From UBA4416 sp044238845 (lineage in GTDB: Bacteria > Bacteroidota > Bacteroidia > B-17B0 > Aurantibacillaceae): a stretch of DNA of 64,000 bases. The DNA lies in assembly GCA_044238845.1 (NCBI GenBank), contig JBIICN010000001.1, positions 62,001-126,000 on the forward strand, written 5' to 3'. The notes under the pieces are model-generated. The model was not told the DNA's origin. It saw only the letters and a list, made by a program, of their open reading frames with translations, and ran no database searches. How positions within the stretch are numbered: the first letter of the stretch is position 1; the number at the start of each line of letters is the position of its first letter. A program made the translations under genes and the position numbers. Shown piece after piece: positions 25,209 to 33,144 of the stretch.

Positions 25209-27071
25209 TTAATCTTCGTCTTCATATTCTAATTCCGCATCTTTTTCCCAAATTTCCATTTCGCAAGGTTTGCAATTAAATTTTAATTTGTAGGCATTTT
25301 CGCCGTGAGTTAAAGTCAGTGGTTCAACTACTTTTGCGCCCATTGTCTCTCTTTGAAAACGCGCACATTTTCCTAACTCATACTTTACACAGTATTTAGT
25401 AACCATCACGCGTGATTTGCCTGGATCCCACTGTAACTCAAATGCTTTTTCAATTTCAGTTACACCATGTCTTTTATAAAATGTTCTTGCAAGATGGTTA
25501 GATACATTATATGTAAAATCTAATTGAGAAACAGGATAAGGATGATCCGTTTTTTGAATTTGAAATTCTTCTCGGTGATATTCTTTTACTCTAATATCAA
25601 TCAATTGCTCAAGCACTACTCTTCTCACTTCATTTACTTTTGAGATTGGTAAAAACCAATTTTGCGAAAACTCAACCTTAACATCATCTACTATAAAAGG
25701 TGTGCCACCTGTTTTAGACAAATTTTTAATAATGTTAGGAGTGGTTGATTCTTCGTTCTTTGCTAATTCTTTTACTGATTCAAATGAAGATATACTTTGG
25801 TGTCCATCTTCATCAATAGCAACTAACATAAAGCCATCATTTGTTTCCGTAAAAGTTAAGTTAACACCAATTTTACGAACCGTACTATCTTCTCTTTCAA
25901 CTAATCTATTAAACTCTGCATCCGAATTTCGGTAAATAACAGTTCCTGTTGGAATGTTTTTAAATGTATTAGGAACAACAATATTATTCACAATGATATT
26001 AATTTGCATCCCATCTGGTTCATTATTTTCATTTAAAAAATACAAGCCATCACCATTATTTAGTTTATCGTAATTTTCGATAATGTAACCATTAGCTTTA
26101 GTCTCTATCAACTTCCCTATATATTGCCCTTGAGATTTTGGACTATCCCATGACCCAATTTTTTCGGTACGTTTATTTACAAAATAATCCGTGTAACCTC
26201 TATTAAAACTTCTATCCATTTCAGGATCGAAATTGAAAATGGTTCTTCCAGAAGATGCTTTAATATATTTATCGTTATTTTCTAAAAAAGCGTCTAGTTT
26301 TTTACGTAAGTAAGATGTATTATTTTTAACATACACCATATCCTTTAGACGGCCTTCAATTTTAAAGGAAGTAACTCCAGCCTCAATTAAATTTGGCAAT
26401 TGGTCGCTTAAATCTAAATCTTTAATTGACAATAAATGACTGTTAGCAATCAACGTTTTTCCAGTACCATCAACTAAATTATATGGTAATCGACAATTTT
26501 GAGCGCAAGAACCTCTATTAGCACTTCGTTCGCCATTGGCAATACTCATATAACAATTTCCACTAAAGGATACACACAGTGCACCCGAAACAAAAAATTC
26601 CAATTCAACATCGGTTGCGTTACTAATATCTTTAATTTGATCTAAATTTAATTCTCTAGCTAATACAACTCTCTTCATCCCTGCATCTGCTAAAAACTTA
26701 ACGTGTTTAGGATCGCGATTATTTGCTTGTGTACTAGCATGAATCACTATTGGTGGCAAATCCATTTCCAATACGGCCATATCTTGCACAATTAATGCGT
26801 CAACACCAATCGCATAAAGTTCATGAATTAATTTTTTACAATCTTCTAATTCATGATCATATAAAATGGTATTTACTACTACAAATACTTGTGCTTTAAA
26901 AAGATGGGCATATTGCACCAATTCTTCAATATCTTCTAAAGAGTTGGTTGCATTTGAACGAGCGCCAAATTGAGGTGCACCAATATATACTGCATCAGCT
27001 CCTGCATTAATAGCTGCCATGCCTTGCACCAAATTTTTAGCAGGCGATAAAATTTCAACTTTCTTTTTCAT
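25209..27071 (-). CDS. U32 family protein (TrhP/RlhA-type tRNA/rRNA hydroxylation factor)
   Basis: A 620-residue protein of the U32 'collagenase-like' family. It has the N-terminal SPAKNLVQGMAAINAGADAVYIG, the TIM-barrel body, and the U32 signature region VSGALCVSFSGNCYMS…RGSCAQNCRLPY with conserved Cys. Near the C-terminus four further Cys (CVKYELGKC … CKPC) look like a metal or Fe-S site. Characterised relatives (TrhP, RlhA) hydroxylate RNA bases using prephenate; proteolysis is doubtful. ATG 27071 is 3 nt after the higA stop, so it may be transcribed from the higBA promoter. Confidence 0.88.
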   Translation of the reverse strand: MKKKVEILSPAKNLVQGMAAINAGADAVYIGAPQFGARSNATNSLEDIEELVQYAHLFKAQVFVVVNTILYDHELEDCKKLIHELYAIGVDALIVQDMAVLEMDLPPIVIHASTQANNRDPKHVKFLADAGMKRVVLARELNLDQIKDISNATDVELEFFVSGALCVSFSGNCYMSIANGERSANRGSCAQNCRLPYNLVDGTGKTLIANSHLLSIKDLDLSDQLPNLIEAGVTSFKIEGRLKDMVYVKNNTSYLRKKLDAFLENNDKYIKASSGRTIFNFDPEMDRSFNRGYTDYFVNKRTEKIGSWDSPKSQGQYIGKLIETKANGYIIENYDKLNNGDGLYFLNENNEPDGMQINIIVNNIVVPNTFKNIPTGTVIYRNSDAEFNRLVEREDSTVRKIGVNLTFTETNDGFMLVAIDEDGHQSISSFESVKELAKNEESTTPNIIKNLSKTGGTPFIVDDVKVEFSQNWFLPISKVNEVRRVVLEQLIDIRVKEYHREEFQIQKTDHPYPVSQLDFTYNVSNHLARTFYKRHGVTEIEKAFELQWDPGKSRVMVTKYCVKYELGKCARFQRETMGAKVVEPLTLTHGENAYKLKFNCKPCEMEIWEKDAELEYEDED

Positions 27072-27074
27072 GCG

Positions 27075-27374
27075 TTATGCTGCGTTATTAACATGTAATT
27101 TAATGGCATTTAACTGCGCTTTCTTTTCATTCGACTCTTCTTCAATATCAAAATCATCTTGAATACCTAGCCAAAATTTAGCACTATTACCAAAGTACTT
27201 AGAAAGCCTAAGAGCTGTATCGGCTGTAATTCTTCTATTACCCTTTATAATTTCGGAGATACGAGTTTGCGGAATATTAATATCTTTAGACAGCCTGTAA
27301 GCACTAATTTCAAGAGGAATAAGAAACTCTTCTAAAAGAATTTCACCAGGATGTATATTTTTTATTTTTTTCAT
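27075..27374 (-). CDS. higA: HigA-type antitoxin (HTH)
   Basis: A 99-residue HTH-XRE protein of the HigA addiction-module family: IHPGEILLEEFLIPLEISAYRLSKDINIPQTRISEIIKGNRRIT covers the helix-turn-helix, followed by a dimerisation region ending FWLGIQDDFDIE. It binds and neutralises the toxin encoded 11 bp upstream and represses the operon. In higBA modules the antitoxin is second, as here. The next gene (U32) starts 3 nt after its stop. Confidence 0.92.
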   Translation of the reverse strand: MKKIKNIHPGEILLEEFLIPLEISAYRLSKDINIPQTRISEIIKGNRRITADTALRLSKYFGNSAKFWLGIQDDFDIEEESNEKKAQLNAIKLHVNNAA

Positions 27375-27385
27375 TTTATTATATT

Positions 27386-27667
27386 TTAGTGATAATCTAT
27401 AATTTCTACCTCTTGTGCATTTCCACTATTCCATTTAAAAATAATTCGCCATTGACTATTAATTCCAATCGAGTAAAAATCTTTTAAATTTCCTTTCAAT
27501 TTTTCAAGTTTATTGGAGGGCGGAATCATTAAGTCATTAATATCTTGTGAGTTATTAAGCATTCTCAATTTCCTACGCGCCATTTCTTGAATTTCGTTTG
27601 AAACCCCTTTAACCCTTTCTCCTTCCCATATTTTTTTTGTTTCTTTATTCCCAAACGAAACTAACAT
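27386..27667 (-). CDS. higB: HigB-type toxin (RelE/ParE superfamily)
   Basis: A 93-residue ribosome-dependent mRNA interferase. The family pattern is complete: FGNKETKKIWEGE at the start, EIQEMARRKLRMLNNSQDINDL, PPSNKLEKLKGNLKDFYSI, then INSQWRIIFKW and VEIIDYH at the C-terminus, with the active-site Arg and terminal His/Tyr region present. It precedes higA by 11 bp. An inverted repeat 16 bp upstream of the ATG is a likely HigA operator. Confidence 0.92.
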   Translation of the reverse strand: MLVSFGNKETKKIWEGERVKGVSNEIQEMARRKLRMLNNSQDINDLMIPPSNKLEKLKGNLKDFYSIGINSQWRIIFKWNSGNAQEVEIIDYH

Positions 27668-27683
27668 ACTATCGAATTGCGTT

Positions 27684-27702
27684 ACTTACGTCAAAAGTAA
27701 GT
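27684..27702 (-). promoter_or_regulatory. Candidate HigA operator
   Basis: ACTTAC-N7-GTAAGT inverted repeat 16-34 bp upstream of the higB start, where HigA would be expected to bind for autoregulation. Confidence 0.5.
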
Positions 27703-27732
27703 GTTTTTTTTGCCTTTACAAACTTTTACTCC

Positions 27733-27768
27733 AATAAAAAACCCCTATCTGCATAACAAATAGGAGTT
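27733..27768 (-). terminator. Intrinsic terminator of ahcY
   Basis: In the minus-strand transcript a 12-bp stem (AACTCCTATTTG / CAGATAGGGGTT, two G-U pairs) with loop TTATG is followed by a T-run. It also insulates the higBA promoter from ahcY. Confidence 0.75.
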
Positions 27769-27789
27769 CTTTATTATAATTATAAAATA

Positions 27790-29109
27790 TTAGTATCTGT
27801 ATGCGTCTCCTTTAAATGGACCTTCTACTTTCACACCAATATAATCTGCTTGATCTTTATTTAATGTATCTAATTCAACACCAATTTTTGCTAAGTGTAA
27901 ACGAGCTACTTTTTCATCTAAAATTTTTGGTAACACATATACTTTTTTCTCATAAGCAGCAGTGTTTGTCCATAATTCTAATTGAGCTAATGTTTGGTTT
28001 GTAAATGAGTTACTCATTACAAAACTTGGATGACCTGTAGCACAACCTAAGTTTACTAAACGGCCTTCAGCTAAAACAATAATGTTTCTTCCGTTGATTG
28101 TATATTGATCAACTTGTGGTTTAATGGTGTCTTTAGTTGAACCGTAAGTTTTGTTTAACCAAGCCATGTCAATTTCAGTATCAAAGTGACCAATGTTACA
28201 AACGATAGCACCATGTTTCATCATTTCAAAATGACGACCAACAATAATATCTTTATTACCAGTTGTAGTTACTAAAATATCTGCGATTTTTGCAGCGTTA
28301 TCCATTTTCATTACTTGGTAACCATCCATAGCTGCTTGTAAAGCACAAATTGGGTCAATCTCCGTAACAATTACACGAACACCTTGAGACGATAATGATT
28401 GCGCAGAACCTTTACCTACATCACCGTAACCAGCAACAACAGCAATTTTACCTGCCATCATCACGTCAGTAGCACGACGAATCGCATCTACTAATGATTC
28501 ACGACAACCGTATTTGTTATCAAATTTAGATTTAGTAACTGAATCATTAACGTTAATAGCTGGTAACAATAAAGTTCCTTTAGCCATACGCTCATATAAA
28601 CGGTGAACACCAGTTGTTGTTTCTTCTGATAATCCTTTGATTCCAGCAGCTAATTCAGGATAAACATCAAACACTAAGTTTGTTAAATCACCACCGTCAT
28701 CTAAAATCATATTTAAAGGTTTGCGATCTTCGCCAAACCATAATGTTTGCTCAATACACCAGTCAAACTCTTCAGCTGTCATGCCTTTCCAAGCATAAAC
28801 TTGAATACCTGCTGCTGCAATAGCTGCTGCTGCATGATCTTGAGTTGAGAAAATATTACAAGAACTCCAAGTAACCTCTGCACCTAAAGCTGTTAATGTT
28901 TCAATTAATACAGCCGTTTGGATAGTCATATGTAAACAACCTGCAATGCGAGCACCTGCTAATGGCTTAGAAGCACCATATTCAGCACGAAGCGCCATTA
29001 ATCCTGGCATTTCTTCTTCTGCTAATTTAATTTCTTTACGACCCCATTCTGCTAATGAGATGTCTTTTACTTTGTACGCTAAGTACTTTCCTGTTGCTAC
29101 TGATGACAT
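27790..29109 (-). CDS. ahcY: Adenosylhomocysteinase
   Basis: A 439-residue NAD-dependent enzyme that hydrolyses S-adenosylhomocysteine to adenosine and homocysteine, relieving product inhibition of methyltransferases. It shows LHMTIQTAVLIETL, the substrate region DDGGDLTNL, PAINVNDSVTKSKFDNKYGCRES with the catalytic Lys/Asp, the NAD fold VVAGYGDVGKGSA, and the C-terminal LDEKVARLHL…YRY that reaches the neighbouring subunit's NAD site. Length is typical. A strong promoter and a terminator frame it as a single-gene unit. Confidence 0.97.
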   Translation of the reverse strand: MSSVATGKYLAYKVKDISLAEWGRKEIKLAEEEMPGLMALRAEYGASKPLAGARIAGCLHMTIQTAVLIETLTALGAEVTWSSCNIFSTQDHAAAAIAAAGIQVYAWKGMTAEEFDWCIEQTLWFGEDRKPLNMILDDGGDLTNLVFDVYPELAAGIKGLSEETTTGVHRLYERMAKGTLLLPAINVNDSVTKSKFDNKYGCRESLVDAIRRATDVMMAGKIAVVAGYGDVGKGSAQSLSSQGVRVIVTEIDPICALQAAMDGYQVMKMDNAAKIADILVTTTGNKDIIVGRHFEMMKHGAIVCNIGHFDTEIDMAWLNKTYGSTKDTIKPQVDQYTINGRNIIVLAEGRLVNLGCATGHPSFVMSNSFTNQTLAQLELWTNTAAYEKKVYVLPKILDEKVARLHLAKIGVELDTLNKDQADYIGVKVEGPFKGDAYRY

Positions 29110-29149
29110 GTTTATTTGTTATTTTATTTGTTTATTTTTCGTAATTATG

Positions 29150-29181
29150 CAAAGATAAGATATAAGTTTGTAACACTCAAA
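29150..29181 (-). promoter_or_regulatory. Promoter of ahcY
   Basis: On the minus strand TTTG (29181-29178), a 20-nt spacer and TATCTTTG (29157-29150): a full match to both Bacteroidota elements, giving a leader of about 40 nt. Confidence 0.8.
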
Positions 29182-29207
29182 CTATTGAAAGGTTTATTAA
29201 TTAAGAT

Positions 29208-29795
29208 TTGATACAGGTTTTTAACATAAAAGAGGGGCTTTTTTTCGGATTATTGGATTTGAAAGCCTTTGCTATGCATGAAAACCTGAGTGTGAAACGA
29301 GAGATTGAGACAAAAGGGAAGGAATACCTAGCCAAACATCTCTTAGGCAATAACATTACAATAGCATATGATAATAAAGGAAAGCCTTATTTAGCTGGTG
29401 ACACACGTCATATTTCAATTTCTCACTCACACGATAAATTGGCTATTATTATTAACGAAAATGAATCTACGGGCATTGATATTGAGTTAATTAGAGATAA
29501 AGTACTAAAGATTAAGCATAAATTTTTAACAAATTTAGAGCTTTTAGAAGCCGAAGATGATGTGGAGAAATTATTGATTTATTGGGCTGCTAAAGAAACT
29601 CTATATAAAATTTATGGATTAAAAGAAGTGGATTTTATTGAACATTTGTTTGTAAAAACATTTACAAAACATAATTTAGGCACAATTATAGGTGAGATTA
29701 ATTTAATAAACTTTAAAGCATCATTTCATTTAAATTATCAAATTTTAGATGATTATGTTTTGGTTTATGCTTTAAACAAAATAACACATTGCTAA
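29208..29795 (+). CDS. 4'-phosphopantetheinyl transferase superfamily protein
   Basis: A 195-residue Sfp-type enzyme that moves the phosphopantetheine arm from CoA to a carrier-protein Ser. Family motifs are ISISHSHDK, STGIDIELI (Mg-binding Asp/Glu) and the WAAKETLYK signature. A stop at 29202-29204 leaves TTG 29208 as the only usual start that keeps the full N-terminus; the first ATG is ~22 residues in. It overlaps the next gene by 7 bp, so the two are translationally coupled. The partner carrier protein is not in the window. Confidence 0.85.
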   Translation: MIQVFNIKEGLFFGLLDLKAFAMHENLSVKREIETKGKEYLAKHLLGNNITIAYDNKGKPYLAGDTRHISISHSHDKLAIIINENESTGIDIELIRDKVLKIKHKFLTNLELLEAEDDVEKLLIYWAAKETLYKIYGLKEVDFIEHLFVKTFTKHNLGTIIGEINLINFKASFHLNYQILDDYVLVYALNKITHC

Positions 29796-30475
29796 AAAAA
29801 ACAACACATACTCAACTCATTATTTTAATTGACCCTGATAAATACAATCCTGAGTTAATTAAAATGGCGAATCAATGTCAAGTAAATTACATTTTTGTTG
29901 GTGGGAGTTCGTTGCAAAAAAATAATTTCGAAAAGACGATTAAATCTGTCAAATCATTAACTAAAATTCCAGTCATTATTTTCCCAGGAGATGAAACGCA
30001 AATTTCTAGATTAGCTGATGGGATTTTAATACTATCTCTATTATCAGGAAGAAATGCGGAATATTTAGTTGGAAAACATGTTAAAGCGGCCTCTAAAATA
30101 AAAGCTTCAAAATTAACACCTATTCCTACTGGTTATATCTTAGTAGATGGAGATAAAACTTCTACTACACAAAAAATAACTAAAACAAAGCCTCTACAAA
30201 GCAAAAAAGAGATTATTGAAACAGCTATTGCTGGACAGCTATTGGGTAAACAATTAATATACTTAGAAGCTGGAAGTGGGGCTAAAAAAACATTAAATAC
30301 ATCTATCATCAAAGAAGTTAAAAAGCATATTTCTATTCCATTGATTATTGGTGGTGGAATTAATTCTATAACTAAAGCAAAAAACATATTAGACGCAAAG
30401 CCTGATTATATGGTTATTGGGAATGCACTTGAAACCAATCCAGATTTATTAATCAAAATCAATAAATTATTCTAA
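29789..30475 (+). CDS. Geranylgeranylglyceryl / heptaprenylglyceryl phosphate synthase
   Basis: A 228-residue TIM-barrel prenyltransferase of the GGGPS/PcrB family, joining a polyprenyl diphosphate to sn-glycerol-1-phosphate through an ether bond. Visible signatures are ILIDPDKYNP, FVGGSS, SGRNAEYLVG, the YLEAGSGA substrate motif and IIGGGIN with the C-terminal phosphate site. The start is TTG 29789, overlapping the stop of the transferase gene; no ATG lies nearby in frame. Bacteroidota members are known as GGGP synthases; the product and purpose here are not known. Confidence 0.88.
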   Translation: MLKKTTHTQLIILIDPDKYNPELIKMANQCQVNYIFVGGSSLQKNNFEKTIKSVKSLTKIPVIIFPGDETQISRLADGILILSLLSGRNAEYLVGKHVKAASKIKASKLTPIPTGYILVDGDKTSTTQKITKTKPLQSKKEIIETAIAGQLLGKQLIYLEAGSGAKKTLNTSIIKEVKKHISIPLIIGGGINSITKAKNILDAKPDYMVIGNALETNPDLLIKINKLF

Positions 30476-30479
30476 TGCA

Positions 30480-30524
30480 TTATTCATGTTGCTACAAATC
30501 AACTAAAACAAAAAACATGAATAA
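30480..30524. promoter_or_regulatory. 11-bp inverted repeat before the NAD-salvage operon
   Basis: TTATTCATGTT and its exact reverse complement separated by 23 nt, in the 82-bp gap between the prenyltransferase and ThiE-like genes. There is no following T-run, so a regulator site is as likely as a transcript end. Confidence 0.35.
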
Positions 30525-30557
30525 ACTATGTTCCATTAAAAACAATAAAAGATAAAC

Positions 30558-31190
30558 ATGAAACTAGTAGTAATTACCCAATCGCAAAAAAGCGACAACG
30601 AAATTGCCCATATTATTCAAATGTTTGAAGCTGGATTAGGCACTTTACATGTGCGTAAAAACAGATTTTCCACAAAAGAATTAGATGCTTATCTTAAAGA
30701 AATACCCTCGCATTTTCACGATAGAATTATTATTCACTCACACCATAAATTAGCACTTAAATACAACTTAAAAGGTTTTCATTTTACATCTACCCATCTC
30801 AAACACAATATTAAGCTATGGTGGAATACAAGAATGATTTATATTAGAAAACCTCATTTGATAAAATCTATTTCGCATAAAAAAATTGCTGAATTATACG
30901 AAGCTCAAAAAGTAAAAACAGATTATTGCTTTTTAGGCACTATGTTTCATAATGTATCAGGCGAATTGTATAGTGGTTTTTATCCAGAAACAATTAAAGC
31001 TGCGATAGACAAATCGGGGCGAAAAATTATTGCAAGAGGTGGTGTTAGTGAAAAAAGTATTGAACTAGCTCATCAATTAGGATTTTATGGTATTGCTTTA
31101 TATGGTCATTTATGGAAAAGCACTTCTCCATTTGAAAAATACATTGAATTTCTTCGTTTTTGTAAAGAGAAAAATATTCCTATCGACTAA
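30558..31190 (+). CDS. Thiamine-phosphate-synthase family protein (ThiE/TenI-like)
   Basis: A 210-residue TIM-barrel protein of the ThiE/TenI superfamily: LHVRKN in the phosphate/pyrimidine region, a GFHFTSTH segment where ThiE has GVHLGQxD, FLGTMFHN, and the C-terminal ARGGVSEKSI … GFYGIALYGHLW. The GVHLGQ-type motif is poorly kept, so true thiamine-phosphate synthase activity is doubtful and a TenI-like role is possible. It overlaps pnuC by one base (TAATG), making it the first gene of a PnuC-NadR operon. Confidence 0.75.
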   Translation: MKLVVITQSQKSDNEIAHIIQMFEAGLGTLHVRKNRFSTKELDAYLKEIPSHFHDRIIIHSHHKLALKYNLKGFHFTSTHLKHNIKLWWNTRMIYIRKPHLIKSISHKKIAELYEAQKVKTDYCFLGTMFHNVSGELYSGFYPETIKAAIDKSGRKIIARGGVSEKSIELAHQLGFYGIALYGHLWKSTSPFEKYIEFLRFCKEKNIPID

Positions 31191-31741
31191 TGACTTTTTG
31201 GGACTGGATAGCATTAATTACTGGAGTATTAGGCGTTTTACTTACTATTTTTGAAAGCATTTGGTGTTGGCCCATGGCACTGATTTCAGTCATTATATCA
31301 GGATATACTTTTTTTAACCAACGATTATTTGGAGATTTCGGTTTACAAATTTTTTATTTCATTAGCGGAATATATGGTTGGCTGTATTGGAATAAAAAGA
31401 AGGGTAAAGTATTTACAGTAACCCAAATGCCAATAAAATGGTTTTTGCCAATTGTTATGTCGATACTAGTTCAAAGCATTATATATTATTACCTTTTATG
31501 TTATTTCAAATCCGACCAAATTTTATTTGATGCCATATTGACTTCCTTTAGTTTTACATGTACCTTTATGATGGCTAAAAAGTGGCTAGAGAATTGGATA
31601 TTGTGGGTAGTGATTGATGCTGCATATATCTTTTTATATCTCATTAAAGATTTACCGACCTATGCCCTGCTCTATGGTTTTTTTAGTTTAATGGCTTTAT
31701 ACGGATTTTACTCATGGAAAAAGCAATTAATAATAAAATAA
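31190..31741 (+). CDS. pnuC: PnuC-family vitamin transporter (probably nicotinamide riboside)
   Basis: A 183-residue inner-membrane protein with six or seven hydrophobic segments. The family core WCWPMALISVIISGYTFF, the G-x-Y-GWLYW loop and the C-terminal WVVIDAAYIFLYL are clear. PnuC proteins are facilitators that trap nicotinamide riboside once it is phosphorylated; relatives (PnuT) carry thiamine. The overlapping NadR-type kinase downstream favours nicotinamide riboside, while the ThiE-like gene upstream leaves thiamine open. Confidence 0.88.
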   Translation: MTFWDWIALITGVLGVLLTIFESIWCWPMALISVIISGYTFFNQRLFGDFGLQIFYFISGIYGWLYWNKKKGKVFTVTQMPIKWFLPIVMSILVQSIIYYYLLCYFKSDQILFDAILTSFSFTCTFMMAKKWLENWILWVVIDAAYIFLYLIKDLPTYALLYGFFSLMALYGFYSWKKQLIIK

Positions 31742-32256
31742 AAAGAATAGTTTTGATTGGACCTGAAAGCACCGGTAAAACTATTTTATGCGAACAACTT
31801 TCTAAACATTACAATACAGTGTTCGTTCCTGAATACGCTCGTACCTATTTTGAAGAACATGATATAGACCATTATAACACCACTGATTTAGAAATTATTG
31901 CTAAAAAACAATTAGAATTAGAAAAAGCCTACCTACCCAAAGCAAACCGTTTTTTATTTTGTGACACTTCCTTGATAACTATTAAAATATGGAGTACTCA
32001 TATATTTAATAAGGTTCCTGATTTTATTACAAAGTCAATTAAAGACAATGATTATGATTTAACCTTCATTACAAATAACGATGTACCATGGGTTGCAGAT
32101 CCACAAAGGAGAAGTGAAGATTTAAGAGAACATTTATTTAAGCAAAATAAACACGAGTTACAAAAACTAAATATTGATTATAAAATCATTAAAGGTATTG
32201 GTGAGCTAAGATTAAAAAATGCAATTGCAATCATCGACGAAATGTTTAAGCTATAA
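31714..32256 (+). CDS. NadR-type nicotinamide riboside kinase (AAA family ATPase)
   Basis: A 180-residue P-loop kinase matching the C-terminal domain of NadR: LIGPESTGKTILCEQL (Walker A), VPEYARTYFE, FCDTSLITIKIW and DVPWVADPQRRSEDLREHLF. It would phosphorylate nicotinamide riboside to NMN, driving uptake through PnuC. The adenylyltransferase and HTH domains of enterobacterial NadR are missing. It begins 28 bp inside pnuC, so it is strongly coupled to it. Its 3' end overlaps the convergent esterase gene by 11 bp. Confidence 0.88.
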   Translation: MEKAINNKIKRIVLIGPESTGKTILCEQLSKHYNTVFVPEYARTYFEEHDIDHYNTTDLEIIAKKQLELEKAYLPKANRFLFCDTSLITIKIWSTHIFNKVPDFITKSIKDNDYDLTFITNNDVPWVADPQRRSEDLREHLFKQNKHELQKLNIDYKIIKGIGELRLKNAIAIIDEMFKL

Positions 32257-33013
32257 ATTCCATCACACAATTAAAAAATGCTTCTGGTTGTTCAGCATGT
32301 ACCCAATGACCACTATTAGCAATTGTTTTTAATTGATAATTTGAAAAACGAGTCGCAATGTCTTTTTCATCTTCGTCTGAAATATAATTTGAATTCTCTC
32401 CTCTGATAAACAAAGTATTTGTATCACTATTAAAATCTGGGACTCTCACTCCAATATTATTATATTCAGAGGTTATTACTTTTAAATTAAAGCGCCAAGC
32501 CATTTGTTTGGTTTCGTCTTCTTTCCAATAAATATTTTTCAGTAAAAACTGTTTAGTTCCAAAATCTGAAATGTACTGCCCTAAAATATGTTCAGCTTCT
32601 TTACGAGTATTTATCTCTGTAAAATCTACAGCGTTTAATGCTTTTAAAACTGAATCGTGATGAGGCTCATAAGCTCTTGGTGCAATATCCGCTACAATTA
32701 TTTTTTGCGCTAACTGAGGATACATTTGTTCAAAGAATAAAACTGTTTTACCACCCATACTATGTCCTAAAAGAACAACATTTTCTAGTTGATGTGTTTC
32801 TATAAATTCTTTTAAATCCATCGCCATCACTTTATAATCCCATTCATTATCATGATGAGACAATCCATGGTTTCGTTGATCAACCGTAAAAACTCTAAAT
32901 CCATTTTCGCCAAAACGTTTGGCTAATGTGTTCCAATTATCACTTTGACCAAATAAGCCATGTAAAATAATTAAAGGTTGTCCCGAACCAAATTCTCTAT
33001 ATGCTAGTTTCAT
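32246..33013 (-). CDS. Alpha/beta-fold hydrolase (YbfF-type esterase)
   Basis: A 255-residue cytosolic hydrolase with the complete triad: oxyanion HGLFGQSDNW, nucleophile elbow GHSMGG, acid in the GENSNYI region, and catalytic His in SGHWVHAEQP. The HGLFG..DNW start and DQRNHGLS motif match YbfF-like acyl-CoA/ester hydrolases. There is no signal peptide. It is transcribed towards nadR with overlapping 3' ends; upstream is a 131-bp heptad-containing gap before cinA on the same strand. Confidence 0.88.
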   Translation of the reverse strand: MKLAYREFGSGQPLIILHGLFGQSDNWNTLAKRFGENGFRVFTVDQRNHGLSHHDNEWDYKVMAMDLKEFIETHQLENVVLLGHSMGGKTVLFFEQMYPQLAQKIIVADIAPRAYEPHHDSVLKALNAVDFTEINTRKEAEHILGQYISDFGTKQFLLKNIYWKEDETKQMAWRFNLKVITSEYNNIGVRVPDFNSDTNTLFIRGENSNYISDEDEKDIATRFSNYQLKTIANSGHWVHAEQPEAFFNCVMEFIA

Positions 33014-33097
33014 TCTTTTTATTTTATTGAACGTGGATAACTCTGATTGTTTATAATTTAAAGCAAGTCCGTTTTATATAATCTAACTTAAAAAAAT

Positions 33098-33139
33098 CAT
33101 AAACATCTTAACTATCTTCGTCATCTGCGTTCCATTAAT
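33098..33139. repeat. Heptad-periodic intergenic tract
   Basis: TCATAAA CATCTTA then ACTATCT TCGTCAT then CTGCGTT CCATTAA: a run of 7-mers in the gap between cinA and the esterase gene. The period is visible but the units are diverged. Confidence 0.45.
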
Positions 33140-33144
33140 TATAA

